A stretch of DNA of 64,000 bases from Flammula alnicola (Eukaryota; Basidiomycota; Agaricomycetes; Agaricales; Strophariaceae), in contig JADNRV010000076.1 of the NCBI GenBank assembly GCA_015499995.1, forward strand, positions 124,001-188,000, in the 5' to 3' direction. A model generated the notes under the pieces. It was given only the letters and a program-made list of their open reading frames with translations. It had not been told where the DNA came from and searched no databases. Made by a program: the position numbers and the translations under genes. The first letter of the stretch is position 1. The number at the start of each line of letters is the position of its first letter. Shown here piece after piece: positions 63,986 to 64,000 of this stretch.

Positions 63986-64000
63986 TTTGCAAGCACGTCA

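Noticed and set aside
1..64000. tRNA or rRNA genes
   Set aside because: Scanned for GGTTCGAATCC-type T-arms and rRNA-like conserved blocks by eye; no convincing cloverleaf or rRNA segment found. A covariance-model scan would be decisive.
1..64000. Autonomous transposons (reverse transcriptase, DDE transposase, Helitron)
   Set aside because: No frame with RT, integrase or transposase motifs was recognised; all elements seen are non-autonomous.

Overview
The window reads as nuclear DNA of a filamentous basidiomycete, most likely an Agaricomycete. Genes carry many short introns of about 45-95 bp with GT..AG ends, and several proteins belong to families expanded in that class (TET/JBP-like dioxygenases, SET-domain proteins, two-finger C2H2 factors). 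The genus cannot be fixed from sequence alone. Gene density is low. Much of the window is repeats, non-autonomous DNA transposons, minisatellites and gene fragments that still keep their introns.

Layout. 1-1.34 kb: one MFS sugar/carboxylate-type transporter in two oppositely oriented pieces. 1.76-8.6 kb: two small MITEs and a small unknown two-exon gene. 8.7-9.9 kb: intact SET-domain gene (minus). 9.9-17.2 kb: mostly unassigned, with a Ser/Gly-rich gene candidate and an MPDU1-like (PQ-loop) fragment. 17.25-19.46 kb: intact seven-exon TET/JBP-like dioxygenase (minus). 20-31 kb: unassigned coding-looking segments. 31.03-31.83 kb: 804-bp hAT-type non-autonomous element with a perfect 8-bp target duplication. 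33.5-34.06 kb: metacaspase fragment. 34.9-36.05 kb: second intact TET/JBP-like gene (minus). 37-44.4 kb: repeats surrounding a truncated APC2 gene (plus) and the 3' part of a PHO84-type phosphate permease (minus). 46.2-47.8 kb: intact lineage-type protein with a TATA box. 48.2-50.1 kb: FAD monooxygenase with one splice/frame lesion (minus). 51.1-52.6 kb: intact C2H2 factor. 53.3-54.2 kb: D-lactate dehydrogenase relic. 54.4-57.7 kb: auxilin/SWA2 gene (UBA-TPR-J) with several frame lesions. 58.2-59.8 kb: 5' part of a PHO84-type permease. 60.2-64 kb: hairpins, minisatellites and three inverted-repeat elements, two of them carrying CG-dinucleotide tracts near their ends.

How the parts relate. The intact genes are mainly putative chromatin/DNA-modification enzymes (SET, two TET/JBP-like) and a transcription factor. 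The broken ones are conserved housekeeping or metabolic genes. No transposase or reverse transcriptase was recognised, so every element seen is non-autonomous. The many single-base frame breaks could be real decay in a rearranged, TE-rich accessory region, or uncorrected indels in the assembly. The inversions, truncations and a 10-bp tandem duplication favour at least some real rearrangement. Exon models were built by eye from splice consensus and reading frame. Frame was checked arithmetically for the SET gene, both dioxygenases, the C2H2 factor and the FAD gene.
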